In this document: one piece after another, positions 42,979 through 52,434 of the stretch
Numbering within the stretch: the stretch's first letter is position 1
Layout: the number at the start of each line of letters is the position of its first letter
Assembly: GCF_013403245.1 (NCBI RefSeq)
Contig: NZ_JACBNQ010000012.1
Location: forward strand, 42,194-106,193
From: Sedimentibacter hydroxybenzoicus DSM 7310
Lineage (GTDB): Bacteria; Bacillota; Clostridia; Tissierellales; Sedimentibacteraceae
Direction: 5' to 3'
Length of the DNA: 64,000 nucleotides
Position numbers and translations under genes: made by a program
The notes under the pieces: generated by a model
Told to the model about the DNA's origin: nothing
What the model saw: the letters and a program-made list of their open reading frames with translations, nothing else
Database searches by the model: none

Positions 42979-44154
42979 TTAGGTTAAGGAAGCTCCGAAT
43001 TCTTTACATCTGTTGATTGCATCTTCATCAGGATTCCAAAGCTCTTTTATTCCTTCTGATATTACTTCAAACTTACTTTCCTTTAGATCTTCCGTAACTA
43101 TTTTTACCGCTTCTCCACTCCATCCGTAAGATCCAAATGCTGCAGCCTTTTTATCTGTAAACTTCAGCCCTTTTATCATTTCCAGCAAGCTTGCCACAGA
43201 TGATAAAATCCCATTGTTGATTGTAGATGAACCGATGAGTATCATTTTGGATTTAAACACTTCGGTGATAATATCGTTTTTATCTCTTTTCGCACAGTTA
43301 AACAGTTTAATAGTTACGTCCTTATCCTTGCTTTTAATACCTTCTGCTATTGCTTCAGCCATTCTTCTTGTGCCGTCCCACATTGTGTCATAAATTATGG
43401 TTATTTGATTTTCTTTATAACTCTTCGCCCATTCAACATATTTATTAACTATCTGCAGAGGATTATCTCTCCATATAATTCCGTGACTTGGGCAAATCAT
43501 ACTGATTGGTATGTTTAGTGCAACAACTTCCTCAATTTTGCTTACAACAAATTTACTGAAGGGAGTAAGTATATTTGCATAATACTTAAGAGCTTCAGTA
43601 AACAATTCTTCTTGGTCTACCTTATCATTGTACATCAATTCGGACGCATAATGCTGACCAAAAGCATCATTGCTGAAAAGTATATTTTCTCCTGACATAT
43701 ACGTCATCATAGAATCCGGCCAATGCAGCATTCTTGCTTCAACAAAGACTAATTTATTTTTACCTATGTCAAGAGTATCACCGGTTTTTACCTCAACAAA
43801 ATTCCAATCCTGATGATAATGTCCCTTTATTATTTTAACTCCGTTTTTAGTACAATAAATAGGCGTATCAGGTATTTCTCTCATTAAATCGACCAATCCA
43901 CCGGAATGATCCACTTCGTTATGATTCATAATTATGTAGTCAATTTTGTTTAAGTCAATTTCTTTTTTTAGATTTGCAACAAATTCCTTTGAAAATGGCT
44001 TCCACACGGTATCAATTAAGACCGTTTTCTCATCCCTTATTAAGTACGAATTGTAAGATGATCCCTTGTGTGTTGAGTACTCATCTCCATGAAATCTGTT
44101 CAGTTCCCAATCAATTTTTCCTATCCAGCTTACAGTATCTGTTAATTTAAACAT
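42979..44154 (-). CDS. Flavodiiron protein (A-type flavoprotein, FprA-like)
   Basis: 391 residues. The N-terminal metallo-beta-lactamase-like domain has the diiron ligands His-x-Glu-x-Asp-His in MNHNEVDHSG, His in MLHWPDSM, Asp in SNDAFGQH and His in CPSHGIIW. The C-terminal flavodoxin domain (about 255-390) binds FMN at YDTMWDGTRRMAEA. It reduces O2 to water or NO to N2O with electrons from rubredoxin, whose gene is at 34.6 kb. It belongs to the stress-defence group here, with a 70-base gap to the hemerythrin gene. Confidence 0.95.
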   Translation of the reverse strand: MFKLTDTVSWIGKIDWELNRFHGDEYSTHKGSSYNSYLIRDEKTVLIDTVWKPFSKEFVANLKKEIDLNKIDYIIMNHNEVDHSGGLVDLMREIPDTPIYCTKNGVKIIKGHYHQDWNFVEVKTGDTLDIGKNKLVFVEARMLHWPDSMMTYMSGENILFSNDAFGQHYASELMYNDKVDQEELFTEALKYYANILTPFSKFVVSKIEEVVALNIPISMICPSHGIIWRDNPLQIVNKYVEWAKSYKENQITIIYDTMWDGTRRMAEAIAEGIKSKDKDVTIKLFNCAKRDKNDIITEVFKSKMILIGSSTINNGILSSVASLLEMIKGLKFTDKKAAAFGSYGWSGEAVKIVTEDLKESKFEVISEGIKELWNPDEDAINRCKEFGASLT

Positions 44155-44224
44155 ATTTGCACCTCCCGATTTCCATTTATATTAAATATATATCAAATGA
44201 TTAACTATTACAACATTTTAATCA

Positions 44225-44779
44225 TTACAGATATCTTTTTTCCAAGTTCTCCAAAACATCAACATAATATTTTTGTGTTCCCTTTTTTTCTGCTTCGAGC
44301 TCAAATGCTTCTGTTTTTAAATTAATTTCATCAATAATCTCTTTAGGAAGATTTGTTTCTCCAAATTTATAAACCGCATCGTTTTCTTTAGCAATATGTC
44401 GTTTCAACAGATGAGTATATCCTACCGCATTACTTATTATGTCAAGCTTACTTTCCTCATCTCCGTTTTTAACTCTTTCCAAGGCATCTCTCAGATCACT
44501 CATATACAATCTTCCTAAATCGTGCTCTACAAGCATGCCGTGAGTTATTAAGTTTTCACCTAACTTTCCCAGCTTAGTTTGCATTTCCTTAAACAAGAAT
44601 TTTTCTTCTTTACCGTGATGATGTTCATCAGCATAATTTTTTATAAATTCAATCATTTTATAAAAATCATCGTAATTTATATCTTCACCCTTCATCACTT
44701 TGTAGCATGCTTTTCTCACAACATTCAACATTCTAAGTATATAATCATGCTCCATTACCATTACTTGCACACTGTTCAT
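44225..44779 (-). CDS. Hemerythrin-like domain protein
   Basis: 184 residues from the ATG at 44779 (AAGGAG upstream). A four-helix bundle is expected, with iron-ligand candidates in MEHDYILRML, ADEHHHGKEEKFLF, LITHGMLVEHDLGR and YTHLLKRHIAKENDAVY. Proteins of this kind bind O2, NO or help repair iron centres. It starts four bases after the stop of the unrecognised 199-residue gene, so they are coupled. Confidence 0.9.
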   Translation of the reverse strand: MNSVQVMVMEHDYILRMLNVVRKACYKVMKGEDINYDDFYKMIEFIKNYADEHHHGKEEKFLFKEMQTKLGKLGENLITHGMLVEHDLGRLYMSDLRDALERVKNGDEESKLDIISNAVGYTHLLKRHIAKENDAVYKFGETNLPKEIIDEINLKTEAFELEAEKKGTQKYYVDVLENLEKRYL

Positions 44780-44783
44780 ACTT

Positions 44784-45383
44784 TTAACTCCTTGAAATTT
44801 TATATGTATCATCACTTATTTTTTCATATTTGATATTTGATGGATTTAACAATCCTTTAATGAATTCATCTCTAAGCATGTAATAGATTTTTATATCTCC
44901 CTTTGCTTCACTCCAGTATTTGCTGTGTACGCATTCATATCTTTTCCAAACAACTTCATTTTCATCTTGATTTACAACAGCATTTACATGGTCGCAGGGC
45001 ATTCCGTCCAATAGCGTATCGTTTACGGCCTTAAATGCTTCCTCTATCTGCGAATTACTGTTTAACGGCGAGTAGTTCTCTCCGTTTCTAAAGAAAATTT
45101 CCTTGATTTTTTCAACCGAATCAGATGTTTTGCTAAGCAATGCGGTCACTGCAAAAGCAAGTTTTGTTTCAACCTTTGATACTTGGTTCTGAAGCCATCC
45201 ATGAATATTTCCTACATCAATAACCTCATCTAATGGCTTTAAATCTCCGTCACCATATTTTTCACACAAATTTTTTTTAAAATATGTGTCATCCGTCAAA
45301 GCTAATATATCTTCAACTATATTATTTTGAATTTTAATTTTATTGTATAGCCAAAAATGTATTGGTCCTAAAAAAGCGCTCAT
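44784..45383 (-). CDS. Unrecognised conserved-looking protein in stress operon
   Basis: 199 residues, no signal peptide or membrane helix. It begins MSAFLGPIHFWLYNKIKIQ, is mostly helical up to about residue 130, and has two paired Cys/His spots, GMPCDHVNAV and YECVHSKYW, which could bind a metal or cofactor. I know no named family for it. It is coupled to the hemerythrin gene downstream, follows the Hcp/DUF1858 genes, and has an AAAGGGG ribosome site. A role in oxygen or NO defence is suggested by position only. Confidence 0.75.
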   Translation of the reverse strand: MSAFLGPIHFWLYNKIKIQNNIVEDILALTDDTYFKKNLCEKYGDGDLKPLDEVIDVGNIHGWLQNQVSKVETKLAFAVTALLSKTSDSVEKIKEIFFRNGENYSPLNSNSQIEEAFKAVNDTLLDGMPCDHVNAVVNQDENEVVWKRYECVHSKYWSEAKGDIKIYYMLRDEFIKGLLNPSNIKYEKISDDTYKISRS

Positions 45384-45411
45384 TTGTGCATCCCCTTTCC
45401 TCTGGTAAAAT

Positions 45412-45451
45412 AATGAGCATGATATATCATGCTCATTATATCATGCTCATT
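45412..45451 (-). terminator. Repeated palindrome between the DUF1858 gene and the next gene
   Basis: AATGAGCATGAT pairs with ATCATGCTCATT (45412..45437), and a third half ATCATGCTCATT follows at 45440..45451. The perfect stem fits a partial terminator after the DUF1858 gene; the triple repeat could alternatively be an operator. Confidence 0.5.
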
Positions 45452-45471
45452 GTTTTACGTCAATTTATTCA

Positions 45472-45681
45472 TTATTGTTCAGAATTCTGAAAATTATTCA
45501 ATCTCTGAAGCAATTCGTCCACGTTAAATCCATGTACCATCGCAGCATCTTCGATTGATTCCATTTGGGATGAAGGGCATCCTAAGCAATGCATTCCTGC
45601 ACCCATCAATATTTCCGCGAATCCCGGATTGATTTGCAATATTTCACCTATATACATGTCTTTTGTAATTTCCTTTGCCAT
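45472..45681 (-). CDS. DUF1858 / hybrid-cluster-protein-associated redox disulfide protein
   Basis: 69 residues from ATG 45681, which has AAGGAGG upstream. It matches the small domain that often neighbours Hcp: ITKDMYIGEILQINPGFAEI followed by MGAGMHCLGCPSSQ with a Cys-x2-Cys pair, then SIEDAAMVHG. It is thought to act as a redox disulfide or to help an iron-sulfur protein. It is encoded 94 bases downstream of hcp on the same strand. Confidence 0.9.
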   Translation of the reverse strand: MAKEITKDMYIGEILQINPGFAEILMGAGMHCLGCPSSQMESIEDAAMVHGFNVDELLQRLNNFQNSEQ

Positions 45682-45775
45682 AAAAACCTCCTTATTACGT
45701 TTGATAATCAATTGATGTGTAATTGTTAAGCAATTGATTAGCTATTGACTTCAAAACCTCTTTTATTGTTACCAA

Positions 45776-47419
45776 TTAACCTAAAAATATTTTTAAATCG
45801 TCTTCTACAGTTCCTATACCTGCTATTCCAAAGTTTTTAACCAATACGTCAGCTACGTTTGGTGATAAGAATGCCGGCAATGTCGGTCCTAAGTGAATAT
45901 TTTTAACTCCTAAATACAACAGTGCAAGCAATACAATAACAGCTTTTTGTTCATACCATGCAATGTTAAATGCCAGTGGTAATTCATTGATATCCTCTAA
46001 TCCAAACACTTCTTTTAATTTTAATGCTATGAGAGCAAGAGAGTATGAGTCGTTGCATTGTCCTGCGTCCAGTACTCTAGGAATACCTCCGATATCTCCC
46101 AATTCCAATTTATTGTATTTGTATTTAGCGCATCCTGCCGTTAAAATAACTGTATCATCCGGAAGTGCTTTAGCAAAATCAGTATAATAGTTTCTTGATT
46201 TCGCTCTTCCGTCACATCCCGCCATTACGAAGAATTTCTTAATTGCTCCTGATTTAACTGCATCTACAACCTTATCTGCTAAAGCAAATACCTGTTCATG
46301 AGCAAAGCCGCCAACTATTTCGCCTGTTTCAATTTCTGTAGGCGCAGAGCATTTTTTTGCAAGTTCGATTATTTCCGTAAAATCTTTCTCTGAACCTGTA
46401 ACACCTGCTATATGCTTACATCCAGGATATCCTGAAGAACCTGTTGTAAACAATCTGTCCTTGTAACTTTCTCTTGGAGGCACTATACAGTTTGTTGTCA
46501 TTAAAATAGGTCCGTTGAATGATTCAAATTCTTCTTTTTGCTTCCACCAGGCATTACCGTAGTTACCAACTAAATTCTTATATTTTTTAAGATGTGGATA
46601 GTAGTGAGCAGGAAGCATCTCTGAGTGAGTATAAACATCTACTCCTGTTCCTTCTGTTTGCTTCAACAGCTGTTCCAAGTCTCCCAAATCATGTCCTGAT
46701 ATTAATATACCCGGGTTTTTACCAACTCCTATATTTACTTTCGTAATTTCCGGATTTCCGAATGTACTTGTATTAGCTTTATCCAGCAACGCCATTGCAG
46801 ATACTCCGATTTTCCCTGTTTCTAATGTTAAAGCAACTAAATCATTTACATCTAAGCTGTTGTCTAAAAGCTTTGCCAATGCAGATTGCATAAATGTATT
46901 TACTTCTGAATCATCATATCCTAACACATTTGCATGCTTCATATATGCTGACATACCTTTCAGCCCGTAAGTTATAAGCTCTCTTAAGCTTCTTACATCT
47001 TCGTTTTCTGTTGCCAACACACCTACTTCATCCGAATTTGCTTTGACTTCAAATTCAGTCTCTGCATCTGCAGTCCATAAAGCTGCTTCTGATAAGTTTG
47101 TACTGTTATCTAGTTTATTTAATAAGTCATTTTTAACTTTTAGTGTCATTTTAATTCTATCATTAAACACGCTGTCATCAAAATTTGCATTTGTTATGGT
47201 TGTAAATAAGTTAAGAGTTACTAAATGATCTACATCTGATGAAATCTCTTTGCCTTCTTTTCTTAATTTTGAAGCAACTTCCGATAATCCCTTAGATGTA
47301 TAAATCAATAAATCTTGTAAATTTGATGTTTCAGGCGATTTACCGCATACTCCTACCTTAGTACAGCCGGCACATCCCGCTGTTTCCTGACATTGATAAC
47401 AAAACATTGCATTTTTCAT
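45776..47419 (-). CDS. hcp: Hybrid-cluster protein (hydroxylamine reductase)
   Basis: 547 residues, normal for class I/II Hcp. The N-terminal iron-sulfur cluster motif is [22 protein letters not shown]. The hybrid cluster ligands are seen in [42 protein letters not shown] and [11 protein letters not shown]. It reduces NO to N2O (and hydroxylamine in vitro) in anaerobes. A 16-bp perfect dyad lies 90 bases upstream. GGAGGA precedes the ATG. Confidence 0.96.
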   Translation of the reverse strand: MKNAMFCYQCQETAGCAGCTKVGVCGKSPETSNLQDLLIYTSKGLSEVASKLRKEGKEISSDVDHLVTLNLFTTITNANFDDSVFNDRIKMTLKVKNDLLNKLDNSTNLSEAALWTADAETEFEVKANSDEVGVLATENEDVRSLRELITYGLKGMSAYMKHANVLGYDDSEVNTFMQSALAKLLDNSLDVNDLVALTLETGKIGVSAMALLDKANTSTFGNPEITKVNIGVGKNPGILISGHDLGDLEQLLKQTEGTGVDVYTHSEMLPAHYYPHLKKYKNLVGNYGNAWWKQKEEFESFNGPILMTTNCIVPPRESYKDRLFTTGSSGYPGCKHIAGVTGSEKDFTEIIELAKKCSAPTEIETGEIVGGFAHEQVFALADKVVDAVKSGAIKKFFVMAGCDGRAKSRNYYTDFAKALPDDTVILTAGCAKYKYNKLELGDIGGIPRVLDAGQCNDSYSLALIALKLKEVFGLEDINELPLAFNIAWYEQKAVIVLLALLYLGVKNIHLGPTLPAFLSPNVADVLVKNFGIAGIGTVEDDLKIFLG

Positions 47420-47508
47420 TAATCTTCCTCCAAAACTTTAATCATATTTTAATTTTTAATTTTTGTCTGTCCTTTATAGTTATATTAAAACATACGCCCT
47501 GTAATTTC

Positions 47509-47524
47509 TGTAACATTTGTTACA
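47509..47524. promoter_or_regulatory. Perfect dyad upstream of hcp
   Basis: TGTAACATTTGTTACA is a 16-bp inverted repeat (TGTAAC-N4-GTTACA), 90 bases upstream of the hcp start. Its size and symmetry fit a Crp/Fnr-family site, so an HcpR-like regulator such as the one encoded at 40.6 kb may bind. Confidence 0.55.
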
Positions 47525-47699
47525 ATGTTTGATTGTTATATATCTATTTTTCTAATACCCTGATAATAAAATTATAAACATTCAATAATTGCCGGCCATT
47601 TAACGATATAAATATTCTGATATTGCTTTATTGACATCATGTTATATTTAATGTATTGTTTAGTTAAGCTAATTTTAAATATTGGAAATCGGAGGTACT

Positions 47700-47972
47700 A
47701 TGGATTTTAAACACGAGAAAAGCAGAATTTATCTGGAAAATGAAGACGGCAATTGTATAGCTGAGGTTACATTTCCCGAAGTATCAAATGATAAGGTTAA
47801 TGTAAATCATACATATGTAGATCGTTCCTTGAGAGGTCAAGGGGTTGCTGATAAGCTTATGACCGCATTAGCTTTAGATTTAAGAAAAAACAATAAAAAA
47901 GCAACGGCAACTTGCTCGTATGCAGTCGATTGGTTTGAAAAACACCAGGATTTCGAAGATGTGTATAAATAA
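47700..47972 (+). CDS. Short GNAT-type acetyltransferase (YjdJ/Gtn10-like)
   Basis: 90 residues from the ATG at 47700 (CGGAGGT upstream). It is the minimal GNAT fold: beta strands with NCIAEVTFPEV, HTYVDRSLRGQGVADKLM as the acetyl-CoA loop, and the C-terminal YAVDWFEKHQDF. These small proteins are uncharacterised acyl-CoA binders or acetyltransferases. Single gene with a terminator. Confidence 0.9.
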   Translation: MDFKHEKSRIYLENEDGNCIAEVTFPEVSNDKVNVNHTYVDRSLRGQGVADKLMTALALDLRKNNKKATATCSYAVDWFEKHQDFEDVYK

Positions 47973-48056
47973 AAACAAATTTACAAAACAATTTATATGT
48001 GTTATTGACTATAAGACAGAAACTTTGTCATAAGGAAAGATAAGTAGAAGAACGAT

Positions 48057-48089
48057 AAAAAGGATTTGTGCACATTCACAAATCCTTTT
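48057..48089 (+). terminator. Terminator after the small GNAT gene
   Basis: AAAAGGATTTGTG and CACAAATCCTTTT form a 13-bp stem with a short loop; A and T flanks make it usable in both directions. Confidence 0.8.
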
Positions 48090-48117
48090 CTATATTTTCA
48101 CTGTTCACTGTTCATTG

Positions 48118-48699
48118 TTATATGCATCCATCAGAAAAATCCGAATGGCATATTATTTCAATTTCATCATTTCTTAACAACTTAATGATATGTTGTTCTA
48201 TTTCTTCAGGTGTAATATTTGGAGCAAATCTCGCCACCACATTACCGCCTTTATCTACTAAAAACTTAGTGAAATTCCACCTGATATCATTTTGTTCTAA
48301 ATCAGGCGTAAATTGTTTTACCTTTTCATAAAATTCTACAGTTTCTTTGTTTCTATATTCTTCTGCCTGAGTTTTTAAGTATTTATACAATGGTTCCTGA
48401 TTTTCTCCGTTTACATCTATTTTAGAAAACTGCTTAAACGCAACACCGAAGCTTAATTTGCAGAAGCCTACTATTTCCTCATTGGTTCCAGGTGCCTGAC
48501 CTAAAAACTGATTGCTTGGAAAATCTAATATTTCAAATCCTTCAGGTTGAAATTTATCATAAAGGTTTTGTAACCCGTCATACTGAGGAGTGAACCCGCA
48601 TCCTGTAGCCCCGTTAACTATCAATAATACTTTTCCTTTATAATCTGATAAAGATATATCTTTATATTCTGCATCTTTTACAATAAAATCATATAACAT
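48118..48699 (-). CDS. Glutathione peroxidase-family protein (cysteine type)
   Basis: 193 residues, about 15-30 longer than most bacterial members. The peroxidatic cysteine is in VNGATGCGFTPQYDGL; the other tetrad members are Gln in FPSNQFLGQ and Trp in IRWNFTKFLV. The active site uses Cys, not selenocysteine, even though this organism appears to make selenoproteins. In Firmicutes such enzymes usually work with thioredoxin as peroxide reductants. AGGAGGA precedes the ATG. Confidence 0.93.
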   Translation of the reverse strand: MLYDFIVKDAEYKDISLSDYKGKVLLIVNGATGCGFTPQYDGLQNLYDKFQPEGFEILDFPSNQFLGQAPGTNEEIVGFCKLSFGVAFKQFSKIDVNGENQEPLYKYLKTQAEEYRNKETVEFYEKVKQFTPDLEQNDIRWNFTKFLVDKGGNVVARFAPNITPEEIEQHIIKLLRNDEIEIICHSDFSDGCI

Positions 48700-48828
48700 A
48701 AATTCCTCCTATTGGTAAATTATTTATATTTAATATACCCTCATTTTATTATTTAAAGCATATTTTTTTGATATCCGATTTATAAATATGGTACAATATG
48801 TACAACAAACATTAAATAGGAGTTTATA

Positions 48829-50436
48829 ATGATAACAATTTTAAAAAATGCTAAAATATATGTGGATAAAGGAAATTTCCAGGAAAGCATACTGATAGAT
48901 AATGGGATAATAAAGGAAATTGGAACTAATGAATACATATCAAAATTTGGGGCTGATAAAGAAATTGATCTTTGCGGAAAAACTGTACTTCCTGGGTTAA
49001 ACGACAGCCATATGCACCTTTTGGCAACAGGTGAAGCTATGTCGTTATGTGATTTGACACAATGCAGATCAATTGATGAAATTATAGAAACATCCAAACG
49101 GTTTTTAACAAACAATACAAATCCAAATATTATAGTCGGAAGAGGCTGGAATCAGGATAACTTTGCAGCAGGTGAAAAAAGAATATTAAACCGTTTAGAT
49201 CTGGATAAAGTATCAACAGATATTCCCATAATTTTCAAAAGAATATGCGAGCACGTAGCGACAGTTAACAGTAAGGCACTAAAAATGCTAAACATTGACG
49301 AAAGTACATTCGTCGACGGCGGAGAAATTATTATCGGAAGTGACGGCAAACCGAACGGTATATTAACGGAAAATGCCATTTCACTTACTGACGCAATTAT
49401 TCCTACAAAAACTGATGCTGACAGAGAAAAAGAATTTTTAAAAGCTGCTGAATATGCTGTAAGCGTTGGCTTAACATCTGTTCAATCAAATGACGTCATC
49501 AATGGCAATCATAGAGATATATTCAGAATACTTCATAACATATATGATAACAAGAAAACGAAACTAAAATACGATACACAGTTCAACTTCCAAAATATCA
49601 ATTATTTTAATGAATATCTTGAAACAGAATTTAAAACCGGAACTTATGACGGGAAATTCCTGTCTAAAGGTGCGTTGAAGCTTTTCAAGGATGGATCCTT
49701 AGGCGGAAGAACCGCACTTATGTTAAATGACTACCATGATGAACCGGGAATTAAGGGTGTCGCTGCACTAAGCGATGATCAATTGGAGGAAATGTGTTAT
49801 GCAGCAACATCCCATAATATAAGGGTGATAACTCATGCCATAGGTGATGGCGCTATCGAAAGTGTTATTAAAGCTTATGAAAAAACTATTGATAAGCGCA
49901 ACAAAAATAATTCTCTTCGGCATGGAATCGTGCATTGCCAGATAACCAACAAAAATCAGCTTAAAAGAATCGCAGAATTAAATATAAGCGTTATGTATCA
50001 ACCGATATTCTTGGACTGTGATACTAAAATAGTTGAGCAAAGAATAGGAAAAGAATTGGCTTCTACATCTTATGCCTTTAATACGCTAAACAAACTATGT
50101 GTACCAATAAGCTTCGGAACGGATTCTCCCGTTGAAAATTGCAATCCATTTCCCAACATTTATTGTGCAGTAACAAGACAAAGATTAGACGGTACACCTA
50201 TTGGAGGATATGTACCTGCCGAAAGATTAAGCGTAGAAGATGCCATAGACATTTATACCGCCGGAAGCGCTTATAATGAATTTAAGGAGAGCATTAAGGG
50301 TAGATTGTATAAAGGTTATGCTGCGGATTTAGTAGTGTTAAATACAGATATTTTTACTATTGATCACAACGAAATAAAAAATATTAAAGTAGATTTAACC
50401 ATGATTGACGGTGAAATAGTTTTTGAGCGGAAATAA
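48829..50436 (+). CDS. YtcJ-like metal-dependent amidohydrolase
   Basis: 535 residues. Metal ligands: GLNDSHMHLL (His-x-His), lysine/segment KLFKDGSLGGRTALM, RVITHAIGDGAIESV, HGIVHCQITN and Asp in ISFGTDSPVENCNPF. N- and C-terminal strands form the composite beta-sandwich typical of the amidohydrolase-3 group. Substrates of this group vary (N-acyl or formamide compounds); none can be assigned here. TAGGAG precedes the ATG, and a terminator overlaps the stop. Confidence 0.9.
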   Translation: MITILKNAKIYVDKGNFQESILIDNGIIKEIGTNEYISKFGADKEIDLCGKTVLPGLNDSHMHLLATGEAMSLCDLTQCRSIDEIIETSKRFLTNNTNPNIIVGRGWNQDNFAAGEKRILNRLDLDKVSTDIPIIFKRICEHVATVNSKALKMLNIDESTFVDGGEIIIGSDGKPNGILTENAISLTDAIIPTKTDADREKEFLKAAEYAVSVGLTSVQSNDVINGNHRDIFRILHNIYDNKKTKLKYDTQFNFQNINYFNEYLETEFKTGTYDGKFLSKGALKLFKDGSLGGRTALMLNDYHDEPGIKGVAALSDDQLEEMCYAATSHNIRVITHAIGDGAIESVIKAYEKTIDKRNKNNSLRHGIVHCQITNKNQLKRIAELNISVMYQPIFLDCDTKIVEQRIGKELASTSYAFNTLNKLCVPISFGTDSPVENCNPFPNIYCAVTRQRLDGTPIGGYVPAERLSVEDAIDIYTAGSAYNEFKESIKGRLYKGYAADLVVLNTDIFTIDHNEIKNIKVDLTMIDGEIVFERK

Positions 50437-50450
50437 CCGCTCATTTTTTT
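50424..50450 (+). terminator. Terminator overlapping the amidohydrolase stop
   Basis: TGAGCGG and CCGCTCA arms, the left one inside the last codons, followed by TTTTTTT. Confidence 0.8.
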
Positions 50451-50999
50451 ACATATCTTTATGATTTTAGAAACCTCCCTTTTAACTTCCAAACCTTAAT
50501 TAAATTTTTTTTATTTTTTTGTCATAGTATTAAAATTAACGAATATTTTTTTTTTTTATTATAGTATTTTTTTCGTTATATTGCAGAAAATAAAATGTAA
50601 GTGAAAAATATGCTGCCGTTAAAAAATATTGTCTTAGCCAACAATTGAAAAATCAACCTTTTATTAATAAACGTATAATATTGTTATGTATTCTAATATT
50701 ATTAAATTGAAAAATTTGTCGGATTCTAATTTGTTACATAATTAACCGTTATTTAAAATTTCGTAATATTTGAGAGTCAAAGTACTTAGAATCATAAAAT
50801 ATTGTCGGATATTTTTGTACAAATTTCAAAATGTTACTTTATTTATCATACTTATGAACTTTTTTTCATTTTAATTGTGTTGTGCATATGTTTTCATAAT
50901 GTTATAATTAGAAAACGTTATATTTCGTAATAACATATTTTATACGTTATAACGCATTTATTTTAAATTACTAAATTTTTTTTACTACAAGGAGGAAAC
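50451..50999. promoter_or_regulatory. Long AT-rich region upstream of the symporter gene
   Basis: 549 bases without a gene, very AT-rich. The last 85 bases hold repeated ACGTTATA-like boxes: AACGTTATA near 50914, GTAATAAC near 50928 and ACGTTATAACG near 50943, which form overlapping inverted repeats close to the start codon. They look like operator half-sites for the symporter gene. I see no riboswitch, tRNA or ORF. Confidence 0.4.
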
Positions 51000-52352
51000 A
51001 TGGAACAAATTATGGCGGTAAATGATTTTATTAACGGTATTGTGTGGGGACCACCAATATTGGTATTAATCGTTGGAGCAGGACTATTTTTATCTGTAAA
51101 AACAGGATTTTTCTCAATAACCAAATTAGGTTATATCTTAAAAAACACCCTTTTCAAGATGTTTGCAAAAGGCGGAGAAGGCGAAGGCGAAGTAACACCA
51201 TTCCAGGCAGTTGCAACAGCACTTGCTGCAACAGTCGGAACAGGTAACATCGCCGGTGTTGCAACCGCAATCGCAGCCGGAGGACCCGGAGCTATCTTCT
51301 GGATGTGGCTGGCGGCTATTCTTGGTATGACAACAAAGTTTGCTGAAGTTGTTTTAGCCGTTAACTTCAGAGAAAAGACAGAAGACGGACGTTTTGTCGG
51401 CGGACCTATGTACTATATAGAAAATGGACTTAAATGGAAGTGGTTGGCTGTATTGTTTGCTATATTCGGAGGATTTGCGGCATTCGGTATAGGTAACATG
51501 GTTCAGTCTAACTCAGTTGCAGATGCTTTAGAAACTTCTTTCGGCATTGCTCCATGGATGACAGGAGTTGTGCTAGCAATTTTAACTGCATTGGTAATCA
51601 TCGGCGGTATAAAGAGAATCGGTGCTTTCACTGAAAAGTTGGTTCCTTTCATGGCTGCAGTTTACATTCTTGGCGGATTGGCAATTTTAGTTATTAATAT
51701 AGCTAAAATTCCGGCGGCAGTTGGATTAATATTCTCAAGCGCATTTACAGGTCAGGCGGCAGTTGGTGGATTTGTAGGTGTAGGTATAAGGCAAGCAATC
51801 AGATATGGTATTGCTCGTGGAGTATTTACTAACGAAGCAGGTTTAGGTAGTTCTCCTATAGCTCATGCGGCGGCAACTACGGATCATCCGGTACGTCAGG
51901 GACTTTGGGCAGTATTCGAAGTATTTATGGATACTATTGTTATTTGTTCAATCACTGCATTAGCAATTATCACTTCAGGTGTTTGGCAAACGGGCGCAAC
52001 AGGTGCGGCTCTTACTACAGAAGCATTTGGTGCAACTTTACCTGGCGGTGGATATATAGTTTCTATCGGTATCGTATTGTTTGCTTTCTCAACAATAGTT
52101 GGTTGGGAATACTACGGCGAAAGATGTGCCGAGTACTTATTCGGACCTAAAGTAATTATGGTATATAGAATTTTATGGATACCTTTCGTAGTTGTAGGTG
52201 CAATAGGCGGTCTTGGATTTATTTGGAGTTTAGCTGATACATTAAACGGCTTAATGGCAATTCCTAACTTAATAGGTGTTGTGTTCTTAAGCGGTACAGT
52301 ATTCAAGCTTACTAAAGAATTCTTTGCAAAAGAAAAACTTTCAGAAAAATAA
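51000..52352 (+). CDS. Alanine/glycine:cation (sodium) symporter, AGCS family
   Basis: 450 residues, about 11 helices. AGCS signatures: ALAATVGTGNIAGVATAI, FVGGPMYYIENGL, GIARGVFTNEAGLGSSPIAHA and GWEYYGERC. Imports alanine or glycine with Na+. AAGGAGG precedes the ATG. It is a single gene with a long upstream region and a strong terminator, so it is probably individually regulated. Confidence 0.95.
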   Translation: MEQIMAVNDFINGIVWGPPILVLIVGAGLFLSVKTGFFSITKLGYILKNTLFKMFAKGGEGEGEVTPFQAVATALAATVGTGNIAGVATAIAAGGPGAIFWMWLAAILGMTTKFAEVVLAVNFREKTEDGRFVGGPMYYIENGLKWKWLAVLFAIFGGFAAFGIGNMVQSNSVADALETSFGIAPWMTGVVLAILTALVIIGGIKRIGAFTEKLVPFMAAVYILGGLAILVINIAKIPAAVGLIFSSAFTGQAAVGGFVGVGIRQAIRYGIARGVFTNEAGLGSSPIAHAAATTDHPVRQGLWAVFEVFMDTIVICSITALAIITSGVWQTGATGAALTTEAFGATLPGGGYIVSIGIVLFAFSTIVGWEYYGERCAEYLFGPKVIMVYRILWIPFVVVGAIGGLGFIWSLADTLNGLMAIPNLIGVVFLSGTVFKLTKEFFAKEKLSEK

Positions 52353-52364
52353 TATAATGACTCA

Positions 52365-52398
52365 AAAAGGTTGGAGCAAAAAACTCCAACCTTTTTTA
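52365..52398 (+). terminator. Terminator after the symporter gene
   Basis: AAAAAGGTTGGAG and CTCCAACCTTTTTT form a 12-bp stem over a seven-base loop, followed by T. Confidence 0.85.
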
Positions 52399-52434
52399 AT
52401 TCTTCGAAGCAACATTGGAGTTTTGGGGGTATAA

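Noticed and set aside
48118..48699. Glutathione peroxidase as a second selenoprotein
   Set aside because: The active-site codon is TGC-type cysteine (GATGCGFT) with no in-frame TGA.
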